A stretch of 52,875 nucleotides of DNA from an uncultured Pelagibacteraceae bacterium (GCA_902533945.1 CACANS010000004.1:1-52875), one strand, 5' to 3'. Counted from the stretch's first letter, positions 30,609 to 40,674 are shown. Translations and numbers: made by a program. The notes: a model not told the origin generated them from the letters alone.

Positions 30609-31592
30609 CTACCCTACTGATCTTGCTTGAGGTGCTAATTTGACTTTATCCATAATATGATCAATTTTTTGCACATCAGCATCTCTAACACACATATTTT
30701 TTGTCAGATAATTTTTCCAAAAACTCGAGCCAGTTTTTCCATGAAACAAACCTAAAGTATGTCTCATTATTTGATTCATTCGAGTTCCATTTTTAATTTC
30801 ATTTTTAACATACGGAACTAATTGTTCTATTACTTGTTCTCTAGATAAAACATTATTATTATTAAATAGTTCTTTTTCAATTTCAGCTAGCATATAAGGT
30901 GAATGATAAATTGATCTTCCTATCATAACTCCATCAACTTTATTTAAATGATTTTTAATTTCATGCGTTGATGAAATTCCACCATTAATAATTATTTCAA
31001 GATCTTTAAAATCTTTTTTTAATTTATACACCATTTCGTATTTTAATGGAGGAATATTTAAATTCTGTTTAGGAGTAAATTTTCCTAGCATAGCTTTTCT
31101 TGCATGAATTATAAATGTTTTAACTCCAGTTGATTTTAAATGATGTATAAATTTAAATAAACTTTCATAATCATCAACATCATCATAACCAATTCTTGTT
31201 TTTACAGTTACTGGAAGTTTTGTTTTTGTTTGCATTTCACTTAAACATTCAGCTACAAGTTTTGGTTCTTTAATTAAACAGGCTCCAAATTTATTTTTTT
31301 GTACTTTTTTACTAGGGCATCCTAAATTTAGATTAATTTCATCATATCCAAATTCTTCACCAATCTTAGCGGCCGATGCTAAAAGTTTTGGCGATGATCC
31401 CCCTAACTGTAATGCTACTGGTTTTTCTTTTAAATTAAACGAGAGTAATTTTTTTTTATCCCCTCTATCAATCGCTTCTGAAACAATCATTTCAGTATAA
31501 AGTAAGACATTTTTACTAATTAATCTTAGGAAATATCTTTCATGACGATCTGTGCAATCCATCATTGGTGCTACGGAGACTATTCTATTCAT
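30609..31592 (-). CDS. dusA: tRNA-dihydrouridine synthase A
   Basis: SVAPMMDCTDRHERYFLRLIS, LQLGGSSP, INLNLGCPSKKVQKNKFGACLI, TVKTRIGYDD, IIHARKAMLGKFTPKQN. Confidence 0.95.
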   Translation of the reverse strand: MNRIVSVAPMMDCTDRHERYFLRLISKNVLLYTEMIVSEAIDRGDKKKLLSFNLKEKPVALQLGGSSPKLLASAAKIGEEFGYDEINLNLGCPSKKVQKNKFGACLIKEPKLVAECLSEMQTKTKLPVTVKTRIGYDDVDDYESLFKFIHHLKSTGVKTFIIHARKAMLGKFTPKQNLNIPPLKYEMVYKLKKDFKDLEIIINGGISSTHEIKNHLNKVDGVMIGRSIYHSPYMLAEIEKELFNNNNVLSREQVIEQLVPYVKNEIKNGTRMNQIMRHTLGLFHGKTGSSFWKNYLTKNMCVRDADVQKIDHIMDKVKLAPQARSVG

Positions 31593-31616
31593 AACCTTAA
31601 TAGATATATTATTTTT

Positions 31617-32135
31617 TTAAGAATTTGAAGTTTCAGTTTCTTCTTTAGAAGATTGTTCTGTTTCTTCTTCTTTAATTGTATCTAAAGATACATCTTCATC
31701 TGAATTTTCTGGTATATTTTGATCTGCTATTTCTGAACTTTGTTTTAGTTCAGATAAATCTTCTTTTGTAACTTGGATTTTTTCTGGAACTTTCCTAGCT
31801 CTTTTTGATGGCAAAATAGGTGTACCACTTTTTGAAACTTCACCTTTGTATAAATTTTCGAAGTCATCACCTATAATTTCATCAACATCTTCACCATCAT
31901 CAACTTGCTCAATATGTTTTCTCAGTTTATAGACTGCACTATCAATTAGCTCGCTAACTTTTACATTGTCATTAGCTATTTCTCTTAATGAAATAACAGT
32001 ATTTTTATCATTATCTCTTTCTAACGTAGGTTCGATTCCTGAATTTAATTGTGTTGTTCTTTCCTTTGCAACTAAAACTAATTCGTAGGGACTTTCGACT
32101 TTGTCGATACAATCTTCAACTGTTACTCTTGCCAT
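31617..32135 (-). CDS. rpoZ: DNA-directed RNA polymerase omega subunit with extended acidic C-terminus
   Basis: MARVTVEDCIDKVESPYELVLVAKERTTQLNSG...NDKNTVISLREIA; ~90-residue Glu/Asp/Ser-rich tail. Confidence 0.93.
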   Translation of the reverse strand: MARVTVEDCIDKVESPYELVLVAKERTTQLNSGIEPTLERDNDKNTVISLREIANDNVKVSELIDSAVYKLRKHIEQVDDGEDVDEIIGDDFENLYKGEVSKSGTPILPSKRARKVPEKIQVTKEDLSELKQSSEIADQNIPENSDEDVSLDTIKEEETEQSSKEETETSNS

Positions 32136-32176
32136 GCGAGGTATTTACCATTCAATATGACAAAATCAAGGAAATT

Positions 32177-33385
32177 CTATAATAATGTAGGATTTAACTT
32201 ACTCCTAATAAGAAATAATAAAAGTAAGGATAAAAATATATAAGTTCCAGATACAATAGATATATTTTCAATAGAGAAGCCAAGGTCAATTAAAATACCA
32301 AATAAAGCTGTTCCAAAAGCAGTTGCAAAAACCATTAGTGCTGTTGTTAAAGCTTTTATAGAACCAATATGCTTAACACCGTATATTTCTGCCCATGTAG
32401 AAGATCCCAAAACATTTGCAAGACCATTAGAAATTCCAATTAATCCTAGAAAAAAAAATGAAGAAATGGGGTTTTTAAAATAAAATAGAACTATAGCAGA
32501 AAGTAGTAAGGGTACATTCATATAAACTAATAAATTTCTACTTGAGTATCTATCTATTAAAAAACCAGAAAGAAATAATGTTATAACTGAAGTTATTGAA
32601 TAAACCATAAAGGATTGTGCAATAACATAAGGTCCCCAACCTTTTGAAGTTAGAATAAAAGATTGATAAACAAAAACGCCAGTTGCTATCCATGGCATTG
32701 CCAACATATTTAAACAAACAATATAAAATCTAAAATCTTTCAAAACTTCTATTCTTTTCCATTGTTTAATATTTTTCTCTTTAAAATTATCTTCATCAGA
32801 TGGTTCTCTGGAGTCTAAATTAATTTTTTTTACTAAAAAAAATGATGCTAATGGTAAAAAAATTATAACAAGTATAGATATAGCAATCCAAATATTTCTC
32901 CAATCAGTTAAGCCAAGAAGAAAAATCATTAAAACTGGTAAAATAAATTCAGCAGTTGAAAGTCCAAACCATCCTGTGCTTAAAGCTTTCCCTCTAGATT
33001 TATTAAAATATCTTGAAATTGTAGTTGTTGCTGTATGAGACATCATTCCTTGACCTGAAAATCTCATTAAAAAAATTGCAATAAATAAAATATAAACTGA
33101 TGAAATTTTTGAAAAAAAGAAACAAGAAAATGATAATAAAATTATTACTAATAATGAAAACTTTAAAATGTTTATATCGTCAATCTTTTTTCCTATCCAA
33201 ATCAACAGAAAGCTACTTAGTAATGTAGCAGAAGCATAAATTGTGCCAAATTGTCCATGTGTTATAGATAAATCGTTTCTAATACTTGAGTTAAAAATTC
33301 CTAAAAAAAAACTCTGTCCAAAACTCGAAAAAAATGTAAAAATAAATCCAAATATAATTACTTTTAAACTTAAATTTTTAAACAT
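32177..33385 (-). CDS. Major facilitator superfamily transporter
   Basis: About 12 hydrophobic segments; FGTIYASATLLSSFLLIWIGKKID, MRFSGQGMMSHTATTTISRYFNKSRGKALS. Confidence 0.85.
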   Translation of the reverse strand: MFKNLSLKVIIFGFIFTFFSSFGQSFFLGIFNSSIRNDLSITHGQFGTIYASATLLSSFLLIWIGKKIDDINILKFSLLVIILLSFSCFFFSKISSVYILFIAIFLMRFSGQGMMSHTATTTISRYFNKSRGKALSTGWFGLSTAEFILPVLMIFLLGLTDWRNIWIAISILVIIFLPLASFFLVKKINLDSREPSDEDNFKEKNIKQWKRIEVLKDFRFYIVCLNMLAMPWIATGVFVYQSFILTSKGWGPYVIAQSFMVYSITSVITLFLSGFLIDRYSSRNLLVYMNVPLLLSAIVLFYFKNPISSFFFLGLIGISNGLANVLGSSTWAEIYGVKHIGSIKALTTALMVFATAFGTALFGILIDLGFSIENISIVSGTYIFLSLLLLFLIRSKLNPTLL

Positions 33386-33393
33386 ATTATTTT

Positions 33394-34263
33394 ATGAGTT
33401 GTAATGTAGCTTTCATAGGTCTTGGTGTAATGGGTTACCCAATGGCAGGTTATATATCAAAAGCAGGACACAATGTAACTGTTTTTAATAGAACCCAATC
33501 AAAAGCTGATAAATGGATAAAAGAATTCAAAGGAAATAAAGCTGATACACCAGCTAAAGCTGCTGCTGGAGCTGATTTTATATTTACATGTGTAGGTAAT
33601 GATAATGATTTAAGAGAAGTAACATTTGGTGAAAAAGGAATTTTTAAAACTATAAAAAAAGGAGCTGTATACATTGATAACACTACCGCGTCAGCAACTA
33701 TTGCTAGAGAAATTTATACTTATGCAAAAAAAAATAGTTTTGGATTTTTAGATGCACCTGTTTCAGGTGGTCAAGCTGGCGCTGAAAACGGTGCGTTAAC
33801 AGTAATGATAGGTGGAGACCAAGAAGATTTTGATAAAGCAAAAGATAAGATTGATTGTTATAGCAAAAAAATGAAGTTGCTTGGTAAATCTGGATCAGGA
33901 CAGTTAGCAAAAATGGTAAACCAAATATGTATTGGTGGTCTTGTGCAAGCTTTATCTGAAGCTATTAATTTTGGGATGAATGCAGGTCTTAAAATGGAAG
34001 ATGTAATAGAAGTTATATCAAAAGGTGCAGCTCAATCTTGGCAAATGGAAAATAGATACAAAACAATGATTGATGATAAGTTTGAATTTGGTTTTGCAGT
34101 AGATTGGATGAGAAAAGATCTTAAAATCGCAATTGAAGAAGCAAAAAAAAATAATTCACCACTTCCTATAACTGAAGTAATAGATAAATATTATGCTGAA
34201 GTACAAGATATGGGTGGAAATAGATGGGATACTTCAAGTTTAATTAGAAGATTTAGAAAGTAA
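33394..34263 (+). CDS. 3-hydroxyisobutyrate dehydrogenase / 2-hydroxy-3-oxopropionate reductase-family NAD(P)-dependent oxidoreductase
   Basis: VAFIGLGVMGYPMAGYISKAGHNVTVFNRT, FLDAPVSGGQAGAENGALTVMIGG, GSGQLAKMVNQI (catalytic Lys). Confidence 0.9.
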   Translation: MSCNVAFIGLGVMGYPMAGYISKAGHNVTVFNRTQSKADKWIKEFKGNKADTPAKAAAGADFIFTCVGNDNDLREVTFGEKGIFKTIKKGAVYIDNTTASATIAREIYTYAKKNSFGFLDAPVSGGQAGAENGALTVMIGGDQEDFDKAKDKIDCYSKKMKLLGKSGSGQLAKMVNQICIGGLVQALSEAINFGMNAGLKMEDVIEVISKGAAQSWQMENRYKTMIDDKFEFGFAVDWMRKDLKIAIEEAKKNNSPLPITEVIDKYYAEVQDMGGNRWDTSSLIRRFRK

Positions 34264-34268
34264 AAAGT

Positions 34269-34868
34269 ATGCAGCCAGCATACTATGAAAATTTAGAGGA
34301 AATTAAAAATAAGTATTGGTCAATGCTAGATGATGCGGTGACTAATAGAGGTTCACCGTTTAGAATTCCTGTTTTTATTTGTACTCATCAAAATGAAGTG
34401 GATGGTAGAATTGTTGTTTTACGAAAATCAGATAGAGGAAATAATTTATTACAATTTCACACTGATTTAAGATCTCCAAAGGTAGATATTTTAAAAAAAA
34501 ATAATAACGCTTCTCTAGTTTTCTACGATAAAGAAGAAAAGATACAATTAAGAGTAAAAGTTGAGTGTGAAGTAAATAATCAAAATTCTACAACCGAAGA
34601 GTCGTGGAAAAAAACTCAACATATAAGCAGACGTTGTTATTTAACAGATAATCCTCCAGGTACTACATCGGAAAATCCAACTTCTGGAATGATATCTAAA
34701 TTAGAAGATTTTGATTACACTATGGAACAAAGTGAAGAAGGTTATAAAAACTTTACAGTTATAAAATGTAAAATTAAATCTATTGAATGGCTTTATCTTG
34801 CAGCTAAAGGACATCGAAGAGCCAAATTTGATTTAGAAACTAATAAGAATGTTTGGTTAGTTCCTTAG
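34269..34868 (+). CDS. Pyridoxamine 5'-phosphate oxidase-family FMN-binding protein
   Basis: GRIVVLRKSDRGNNLLQFHTDLRSPKVDILKKNNNASLVFYD pattern of the PNPOx-like split barrel. Confidence 0.75.
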   Translation: MQPAYYENLEEIKNKYWSMLDDAVTNRGSPFRIPVFICTHQNEVDGRIVVLRKSDRGNNLLQFHTDLRSPKVDILKKNNNASLVFYDKEEKIQLRVKVECEVNNQNSTTEESWKKTQHISRRCYLTDNPPGTTSENPTSGMISKLEDFDYTMEQSEEGYKNFTVIKCKIKSIEWLYLAAKGHRRAKFDLETNKNVWLVP

Positions 34869-35744
34869 TTAATGTCCGCTGTCACTATAATTTTTATATC
34901 TGTTGTAGGTACACCAAGTTCTATTTTTTTTAATTTTTTTTAATTTTTTATGAGAATATCTGCTTCTCCAATCATAATTATTATCAGGAGCAATCCCTCT
35001 GCCTACCTCAGCAGCCATTGCACATTTTAAATATACTGGATTAAAAGGTTTGTCAGAAGTTGGCTCTAAAAAAACTAAATCTTTCATGTCTGGACAAGTA
35101 GGATCACCATGATCATACAAACTTTTTCCAAGGCTAAACTTATCACCTGTGCTCGGGCCTCCGATAATTGTATTGCCAACATGACTTTTTGAGCTTCCTT
35201 TGGTACATTCCCAAGCAAAACCTGCTACATGTGTTAATTCATGAAGTGTCATTAAAATTCTTTTGTGACTGCCGCGTATATATTTACTTTTTAAAAATAT
35301 ATATCCATGGTGCACAGACCCTTGGCCGCCATCTCGATGACTCACATCGACCCATGCGAAATATAATTTATTTGGATCATTAAAACCCAATTTAGTTAAA
35401 TAGGCATCAGGATAATTCATACCATAATTACCTTTGTATTTTTTATCAAATCGTACAAAAGAGATATCTAATTTTCCATCCTTTCTAAAATCATATCTAA
35501 ATTTTTGTTTACCTTTTGTCATATCAAGCATTTTTTGATTTGCTTCCAAGAGTTCAGACTCCATTTCTCCACTAATATCCCACTCATTATCTTTACTATT
35601 CTTGTTTAATAAGTATATGAAATGAACTTGGGGTTGATCTGTTACGTCAGGTTGATCTTCAAAAAATCTTCCTGGCTTTTCATCAGATGCAAATACTGAC
35701 GATGAAAAGATTAATAATATTAATGTTAATATAATTTTTTTCAT
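34869..35744 (-). CDS. Uncharacterised secreted protein with HExxH motif (putative metallopeptidase)
   Basis: Signal peptide MKKIILTLILLIFSSSVFASDE; MTLHELTHVAGFAWEC; several Cys. Confidence 0.6.
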   Translation of the reverse strand: MKKIILTLILLIFSSSVFASDEKPGRFFEDQPDVTDQPQVHFIYLLNKNSKDNEWDISGEMESELLEANQKMLDMTKGKQKFRYDFRKDGKLDISFVRFDKKYKGNYGMNYPDAYLTKLGFNDPNKLYFAWVDVSHRDGGQGSVHHGYIFLKSKYIRGSHKRILMTLHELTHVAGFAWECTKGSSKSHVGNTIIGGPSTGDKFSLGKSLYDHGDPTCPDMKDLVFLEPTSDKPFNPVYLKCAMAAEVGRGIAPDNNYDWRSRYSHKKLKKIKKNRTWCTYNRYKNYSDSGH

Positions 35745-35748
35745 TTTT

Positions 35749-36261
35749 TTAGAATATAGATTTTGAATATTTTTTCCAATTATCTTGATAATGCTTTGTA
35801 TTTACAAACACTGCTTTTTTTTCTTCTTCAGTAACTTCTCTTACAACTTTACCGGGCGATCCTATTACTAATGAGTTATCTGGTATCTCTTTGTTTTCAG
35901 TGATTAAAGCTTTTGCACCTATGATACAGTTTTTTCCAATCTTGGCGTTGTTAAGAATTACTGCACCAATTCCAATTAGACTATTGTCCCCTATCGTACA
36001 TCCATGAAGCATAACCATATGTCCAACGGTAACATTTTTTCCAATTTTTAAAGGATAACCGGGGTCTGTGTGTAAAACACTTCCATCTTGAACATTTGAT
36101 CCTTCGCCTATGTGAATATTTTCAATATCACCTCTTAAAGTTGCATTGAACCAAATACTAGAATTTTTTTCTAAAGTTACATCCCCAATAATAACTGCGT
36201 TAGGTGCGACCCAATTTTCGCCTGAATTTTTTGTTTTTTTATTTTCCAAATCGTAAAACAT
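35749..36261 (-). CDS. Gamma-carbonic-anhydrase-like hexapeptide protein
   Basis: [75 protein letters not shown]. Confidence 0.9.
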   Translation of the reverse strand: MFYDLENKKTKNSGENWVAPNAVIIGDVTLEKNSSIWFNATLRGDIENIHIGEGSNVQDGSVLHTDPGYPLKIGKNVTVGHMVMLHGCTIGDNSLIGIGAVILNNAKIGKNCIIGAKALITENKEIPDNSLVIGSPGKVVREVTEEEKKAVFVNTKHYQDNWKKYSKSIF

Positions 36262-36280
36262 ACTTTATATAATACTTAAC

Positions 36281-36838
36281 ATGGCTCTTACAAAAACTCC
36301 AATATGTCATTTTGGAAAAAAAGCTGAAAAATTTGAATTAAATTCAACCGATAATAAAAAAATTTCACTTAATGACGTTAAAGGTGAAAATGGTACTTTG
36401 ATTATGTTTATTTGTAATCACTGCCCTTATGTTAAAGCTGTAATTGAAGATATTGTTGAAGATTGTAAAAAATTAGAAGCTAATAAAATAAAATCTGTAG
36501 CAATTTGTTCTAATGATGTGAAAAACTATCCAGAAGACTCTTTTGATAATATGATTAAGTTTTCAAATAATCATAATTTTGGATTTCCTTATCTTTTTGA
36601 TGAAACGCAAGAAATTGCAAAAAAATTTGGAGCTGTATGTACACCAGACTTTTTTGGTTATAATAAAAACTTAGAGTTACAATACAGAGGAAGAATTCGA
36701 GAACTAAAAGAGCTAAAACCAACTAGAGGTGGTGATAGTGATTTATACAAAGCAATGAAACAAATAGCTGAAACTGATAATGGTCCTAAAGATCAAATTC
36801 CAAGTATGGGCTGCAATATTAAGTGGATAAATAATTAA
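36281..36838 (+). CDS. Thioredoxin/peroxiredoxin-like (AhpC/TSA-fold) protein
   Basis: GTLIMFICNHCPYVKAVIEDI (CxxC), YLFDETQEIAKKFGAVCTPDFFGYN. Confidence 0.85.
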   Translation: MALTKTPICHFGKKAEKFELNSTDNKKISLNDVKGENGTLIMFICNHCPYVKAVIEDIVEDCKKLEANKIKSVAICSNDVKNYPEDSFDNMIKFSNNHNFGFPYLFDETQEIAKKFGAVCTPDFFGYNKNLELQYRGRIRELKELKPTRGGDSDLYKAMKQIAETDNGPKDQIPSMGCNIKWINN

Positions 36839-37917
36839 TGTATTTAATAGTAGCGAGATCTTTCCCTCCAGAAATAGGCGGCATGCAAAAATTAATGTGG
36901 GGATTAGCAAAGTCGATATCTAAATATGATTTAACAAAAGTTATAACAGATTTTCAAGAAAACCATGAAGAATTTGATGATAATGTTTCATTTACAATTG
37001 AAAGAGTAAAAGGATTTAAATTACTTAAGAAGTATAGAAAATCTAACTTAATTAATAGTTTTTTAAAAACAAATAAAGTTAAATGCATTATTGCTGATCA
37101 TTGGAAAAGTTTAGAATTGATTAAAACTGATAATAAAAAAATTTGCTTAATTCATTCAAAAGAAATTAATCATAAAAAAGGTTCTGGATTAAATAATAGA
37201 GTTTTAAATGTTTTAAACAATGTTGATTATGTCGTTTCAAATTCAAATTTTACAAAAAATTTAGCTACAGAAATTGGAGTAAATCCTGAAAAAATATTAG
37301 TAATTAATCCAGGAATAGAGCCAATAAAAGACATAGATAAAAAAAGCCAAACAGAAGCGGAAAAACTACTAAGAAAGAAAAAACCTAAAATAATTACAGT
37401 TGCAAGATTTGATAAGAGAAAAAATCATGAGAAAGTTATTATGGCTATTAAAAATTTAAAGCAAATATATCCAAATATTATATATATTTGCGTAGGTTAC
37501 GGAGAAGAAGAAGAAAACATTAAAAAACTTATAAGTGAACTAAATTTAAATGAAAATGTATTGCTTATAAAAAATGCCTCTCAAAATTTAACAAATGCAC
37601 TGATTTCAAAATCAAATATATTTGTTATGCCTTCTGTTATTCATAAAAAATCTGTTGAAGGATTTGGTATATCATTTATTGAAGCTGCAGAGTTAGGTGT
37701 CCCCTCTATTGGTGGTAAAGATGGTGGTGCGTCGGATGCTATTATTAACGACAAAACTGGTTTGATTGTTGATGGTAATAATCTTGATGAAATATATTCT
37801 TCAATAAATAAATTATTAGAAAGAAATAAATTTATGGAGTTTGGAAAAAATGCCAAAGAAAACTCAAAAAATTTTTATTGGGACAAAATAATAAAAAAAT
37901 ATCTTGAAATAATATAA
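36838..37917 (+). CDS. Glycosyltransferase family 4 (GT-B fold)
   Basis: SFPPEIGGMQKLMWGLAKSI, VARFDKRKNHEKVIMAI, EGFGISFIEAAELGVPSIGGKDGG. Confidence 0.9.
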   Translation: MYLIVARSFPPEIGGMQKLMWGLAKSISKYDLTKVITDFQENHEEFDDNVSFTIERVKGFKLLKKYRKSNLINSFLKTNKVKCIIADHWKSLELIKTDNKKICLIHSKEINHKKGSGLNNRVLNVLNNVDYVVSNSNFTKNLATEIGVNPEKILVINPGIEPIKDIDKKSQTEAEKLLRKKKPKIITVARFDKRKNHEKVIMAIKNLKQIYPNIIYICVGYGEEEENIKKLISELNLNENVLLIKNASQNLTNALISKSNIFVMPSVIHKKSVEGFGISFIEAAELGVPSIGGKDGGASDAIINDKTGLIVDGNNLDEIYSSINKLLERNKFMEFGKNAKENSKNFYWDKIIKKYLEII

Positions 37918-37919
37918 AT

Positions 37920-38861
37920 TTATTTAAAATAATTACTTAATCTCTCAAAAACTTTTTCTGCTGACAATTTTTTAAGATCATTAACTTGTATTGGTTTAAA
38001 ATTTTCTCTTTCAATACTAACCTTTTCCGCAGTTGTATGGGATCCGAACAAAGTTAATCCTTTTGCGTTTAAATGAGCAGCCATATGAGCTGGACCTGTG
38101 TCGTTTGCTACAACTACAGAACTATCTTTAATAAGCGAAGATAATTGTGAAATATTAATAGCTTTATTATTATCTAAAATTGATATTGCATCCAATTCTT
38201 CAGAATCTTTTATTTCATTGGAACCTGGTGCTGTAATAATTTTATATTGATCATTATATTTTTCCTTAATTAATTTAATTAAATTACTATAGTAAGGCCA
38301 TTTCTTTAAAGATAAATGCGGCGAGCAAAAAGGAAATAGAAGAATATATTTATCTAAATTATATTTATTTTTTAAATCAGTTATATCTGTGCAACTCCAT
38401 GTAAAATCTGGAAATAAAGTATTTTTTGTTATTAATCCTGAAGTTTTCAATTGATGATCAAATCTTTTAAGAACAGGTTTTTTATCAAACTCTTCTTTTG
38501 AGTGATTTGATGGCAGAGTTGTTTGTGATGATGACCATAATTCTGGATTATTGTTAGAAAATAATATTTTTTTATAAAAACTTGTTCTTGAAGAATTTTG
38601 CAAATCAAAAAATTTTTTGAAGTTAAGTTTTTTTAATTTTTTCATTAAGAAATAGAGATAAACTAGATTAAACCTAGAAAGTCTTTTATCTAATATAACA
38701 TCCTTCAAATACGGATTCTTTTTAAATAAATCTAGATAAGGTTTTGTTGTTAGTAAATAAATATCATCATTGGTGTGATTTTCATATATATCTTGAATAG
38801 CACCACATGATTGAGCTATATCTCCTAATGAACCGTGTTTAATAATTAATATGTTAGACAT
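37920..38861 (-). CDS. Glycosyltransferase family 9 (heptosyltransferase-like)
   Basis: ILIIKHGSLGDIAQSCGAIQDIYEN, VVANDTGPAHMAAHLNAKGLTLFGSH motif of ADP-heptose:LPS heptosyltransferases. Confidence 0.9.
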   Translation of the reverse strand: MSNILIIKHGSLGDIAQSCGAIQDIYENHTNDDIYLLTTKPYLDLFKKNPYLKDVILDKRLSRFNLVYLYFLMKKLKKLNFKKFFDLQNSSRTSFYKKILFSNNNPELWSSSQTTLPSNHSKEEFDKKPVLKRFDHQLKTSGLITKNTLFPDFTWSCTDITDLKNKYNLDKYILLFPFCSPHLSLKKWPYYSNLIKLIKEKYNDQYKIITAPGSNEIKDSEELDAISILDNNKAINISQLSSLIKDSSVVVANDTGPAHMAAHLNAKGLTLFGSHTTAEKVSIERENFKPIQVNDLKKLSAEKVFERLSNYFK

Positions 38862-38893
38862 ATTTTTAACAACTTATCACACTATAAAATTTT

Positions 38894-39283
38894 ATGAATA
38901 AAATTCTAGTTGAGGTATCAGTTGGTGAACTTTTAGACAAAATTTCTATTCTAGAAATTAAAAAAGAAAAAATTAAAAATCAAGAAAAACTTAAATTTAT
39001 CACTGATGAATATAATATTTTAAAAGCTGAATTGAATAAAAATATTAAACTTGATGAAAAATTAAGTGGTCTTTTTGGTTCACTAAAGGATATAAATTCT
39101 AAATTGTGGGTCATAGAAGATAAAAAAAGAATGTGTGAAAAAAATACTGATTTTGGAGAAAAATTTATTAAACTATCTAGAGATATTCATTTTTTAAATG
39201 ATAAAAGAGCTAAAATTAAATTAGATATAAATAATCATACAGGTTCAAAAATAAAAGAAATTAAAGAATATACAGCTTATTGA
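38894..39283 (+). CDS. Small conserved protein, DUF6165-like
   Basis: 129 aa, ILVEVSVGELLDKISILEIKKEKI...; similarity to DUF6165 is from memory, not searched. Confidence 0.55.
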   Translation: MNKILVEVSVGELLDKISILEIKKEKIKNQEKLKFITDEYNILKAELNKNIKLDEKLSGLFGSLKDINSKLWVIEDKKRMCEKNTDFGEKFIKLSRDIHFLNDKRAKIKLDINNHTGSKIKEIKEYTAY

Positions 39284-39951
39284 TAACCATATTTTTTCTC
39301 TAAAAATTTTATTGAATTGTGAATTATAAAAGTCATAAATAAATAAATACCGCCAGCAACAATAAATACTTCTATAGGTTTAAATGTTGTAGAAATTATA
39401 TATTTTGCAACTCCTGTCAAATCCATCAATGTTACTGTGCTTGCTAGAGAAGTTCCTTTCATCATTAATATAATTTCATTTCCATAGGCTGGGAGAGATT
39501 GTCTGATTGCTATAGGAATTTGAATTTTATAAAAAATTATTTTATTAGATATTCCCAAACTTTTTCCTGCTTCAATAAATCCTGGTTTGATTGTTTGAAA
39601 TGCCGATCTAAGTATTTCCGATGTATATGCACCAGTATTTAAAGCGAATGCTATAATTGCACACCAGTAGGGTTCTTTAAAAACAACCCATAAAAAAGTT
39701 GATCTAAAGTATTCTATTTGCCCTAGACCAAAATAGATAATAAATATTTGAACAAGTAATGGTGTGCCTCTAAATACATAAGAGTATCCGTAAGCAAATT
39801 TATTTATAATTTTATTTTTATTTAATCTTAAAATTGCAAATAATAACCCAATAAATAAACCAAAAAATAAAGATAGAGATAATAATTTTAACGTTACGAC
39901 AGTAGCACCTAATAACTTTGGAAAACTGGTTATCATTAAATTTATATCCAT
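39277..39951 (-). CDS. Polar amino-acid ABC transporter permease (HisM/OccM-type)
   Basis: LFFGLFIGLLFAILRLNKNKIINKFAYGYSYVFRGTPLLVQIFIIYFGL, EAGKSLGISNKIIFYKIQIPIAIRQSLPAYGNE (EAA loop). Confidence 0.92.
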   Translation of the reverse strand: MDINLMITSFPKLLGATVVTLKLLSLSLFFGLFIGLLFAILRLNKNKIINKFAYGYSYVFRGTPLLVQIFIIYFGLGQIEYFRSTFLWVVFKEPYWCAIIAFALNTGAYTSEILRSAFQTIKPGFIEAGKSLGISNKIIFYKIQIPIAIRQSLPAYGNEIILMMKGTSLASTVTLMDLTGVAKYIISTTFKPIEVFIVAGGIYLFMTFIIHNSIKFLEKKYGYQ

Positions 39952-40643
39952 TAAAAGCCCCTACTATATTTAATTTCCAATCTATTAATTAACTTCATGC
40001 TTAAAAATGTAAGTAATAAATATAAAACTGCTGCAAATGAATAAAAGAAAAGTGGATCTCTAGTTGACCCAGCAGCAATGTATGATTGTCTCATTATTTC
40101 AACTAAACCTGTAACTGATATTAAAGATGTATCTTTTAAAGTAATTTGCCAAACATTACTCAAATTAGGAATTGCTAATCTTAACATTTGAGGCATGATT
40201 ACTCTAAAAAAATAAACAAATCTCTTAAGTCCTAAAACTTGTGAAGCTTCAAATTGTCCTTTGTCTATAGATTGAATAGCTCCTCTAAAGACTTCTGTTG
40301 AATATGCGCCAGATATGATACCGATAGCAAATGACCCAGTTATAAATGCATTAATTTCAATATATTCGTTATATCCAAATATTGATGCCACAAACATAAC
40401 AGCGCCGCTACCTCCAAAAAAAAATAAGTAAATTACTAATAATTCTGGAACTCCTCTAATTACTGTAGTGTAAGAATTTGCAATAAGATTAAAAAATTTA
40501 TTTTTAGATAGTTTAAGAGGAGTAAATATTAATGCGAATAAAAAACCTATAAGCATAGCTGTTATCGAAACAGCAATCGTCATTAAAGTAGCAATAAATA
40601 ATTCATCGCCCCAACCAGTTTTTCCAAATGCTAGAAGTTCCAT
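39951..40643 (-). CDS. Polar amino-acid ABC transporter permease (HisQ/OccQ-type)
   Basis: SYTTVIRGVPELLVIYLFFFGG, EASQVLGLKRFVYFFRVIMPQMLRLAIPNLSN (EAA loop). Confidence 0.92.
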   Translation of the reverse strand: MELLAFGKTGWGDELFIATLMTIAVSITAMLIGFLFALIFTPLKLSKNKFFNLIANSYTTVIRGVPELLVIYLFFFGGSGAVMFVASIFGYNEYIEINAFITGSFAIGIISGAYSTEVFRGAIQSIDKGQFEASQVLGLKRFVYFFRVIMPQMLRLAIPNLSNVWQITLKDTSLISVTGLVEIMRQSYIAAGSTRDPLFFYSFAAVLYLLLTFLSMKLINRLEIKYSRGF

Positions 40644-40649
40644 AAAGAC

Positions 40650-40674
40650 TGGCGACTATATATTATAGTCGCCA
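40650..40674. other. Perfect 11-bp stem / 3-nt loop inverted repeat between SBP and permease genes
   Basis: TGGCGACTATA-TAT-TATAGTCGCCA read directly; no adjacent U-tract on the minus strand, so not a classical terminator. Confidence 0.85.
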
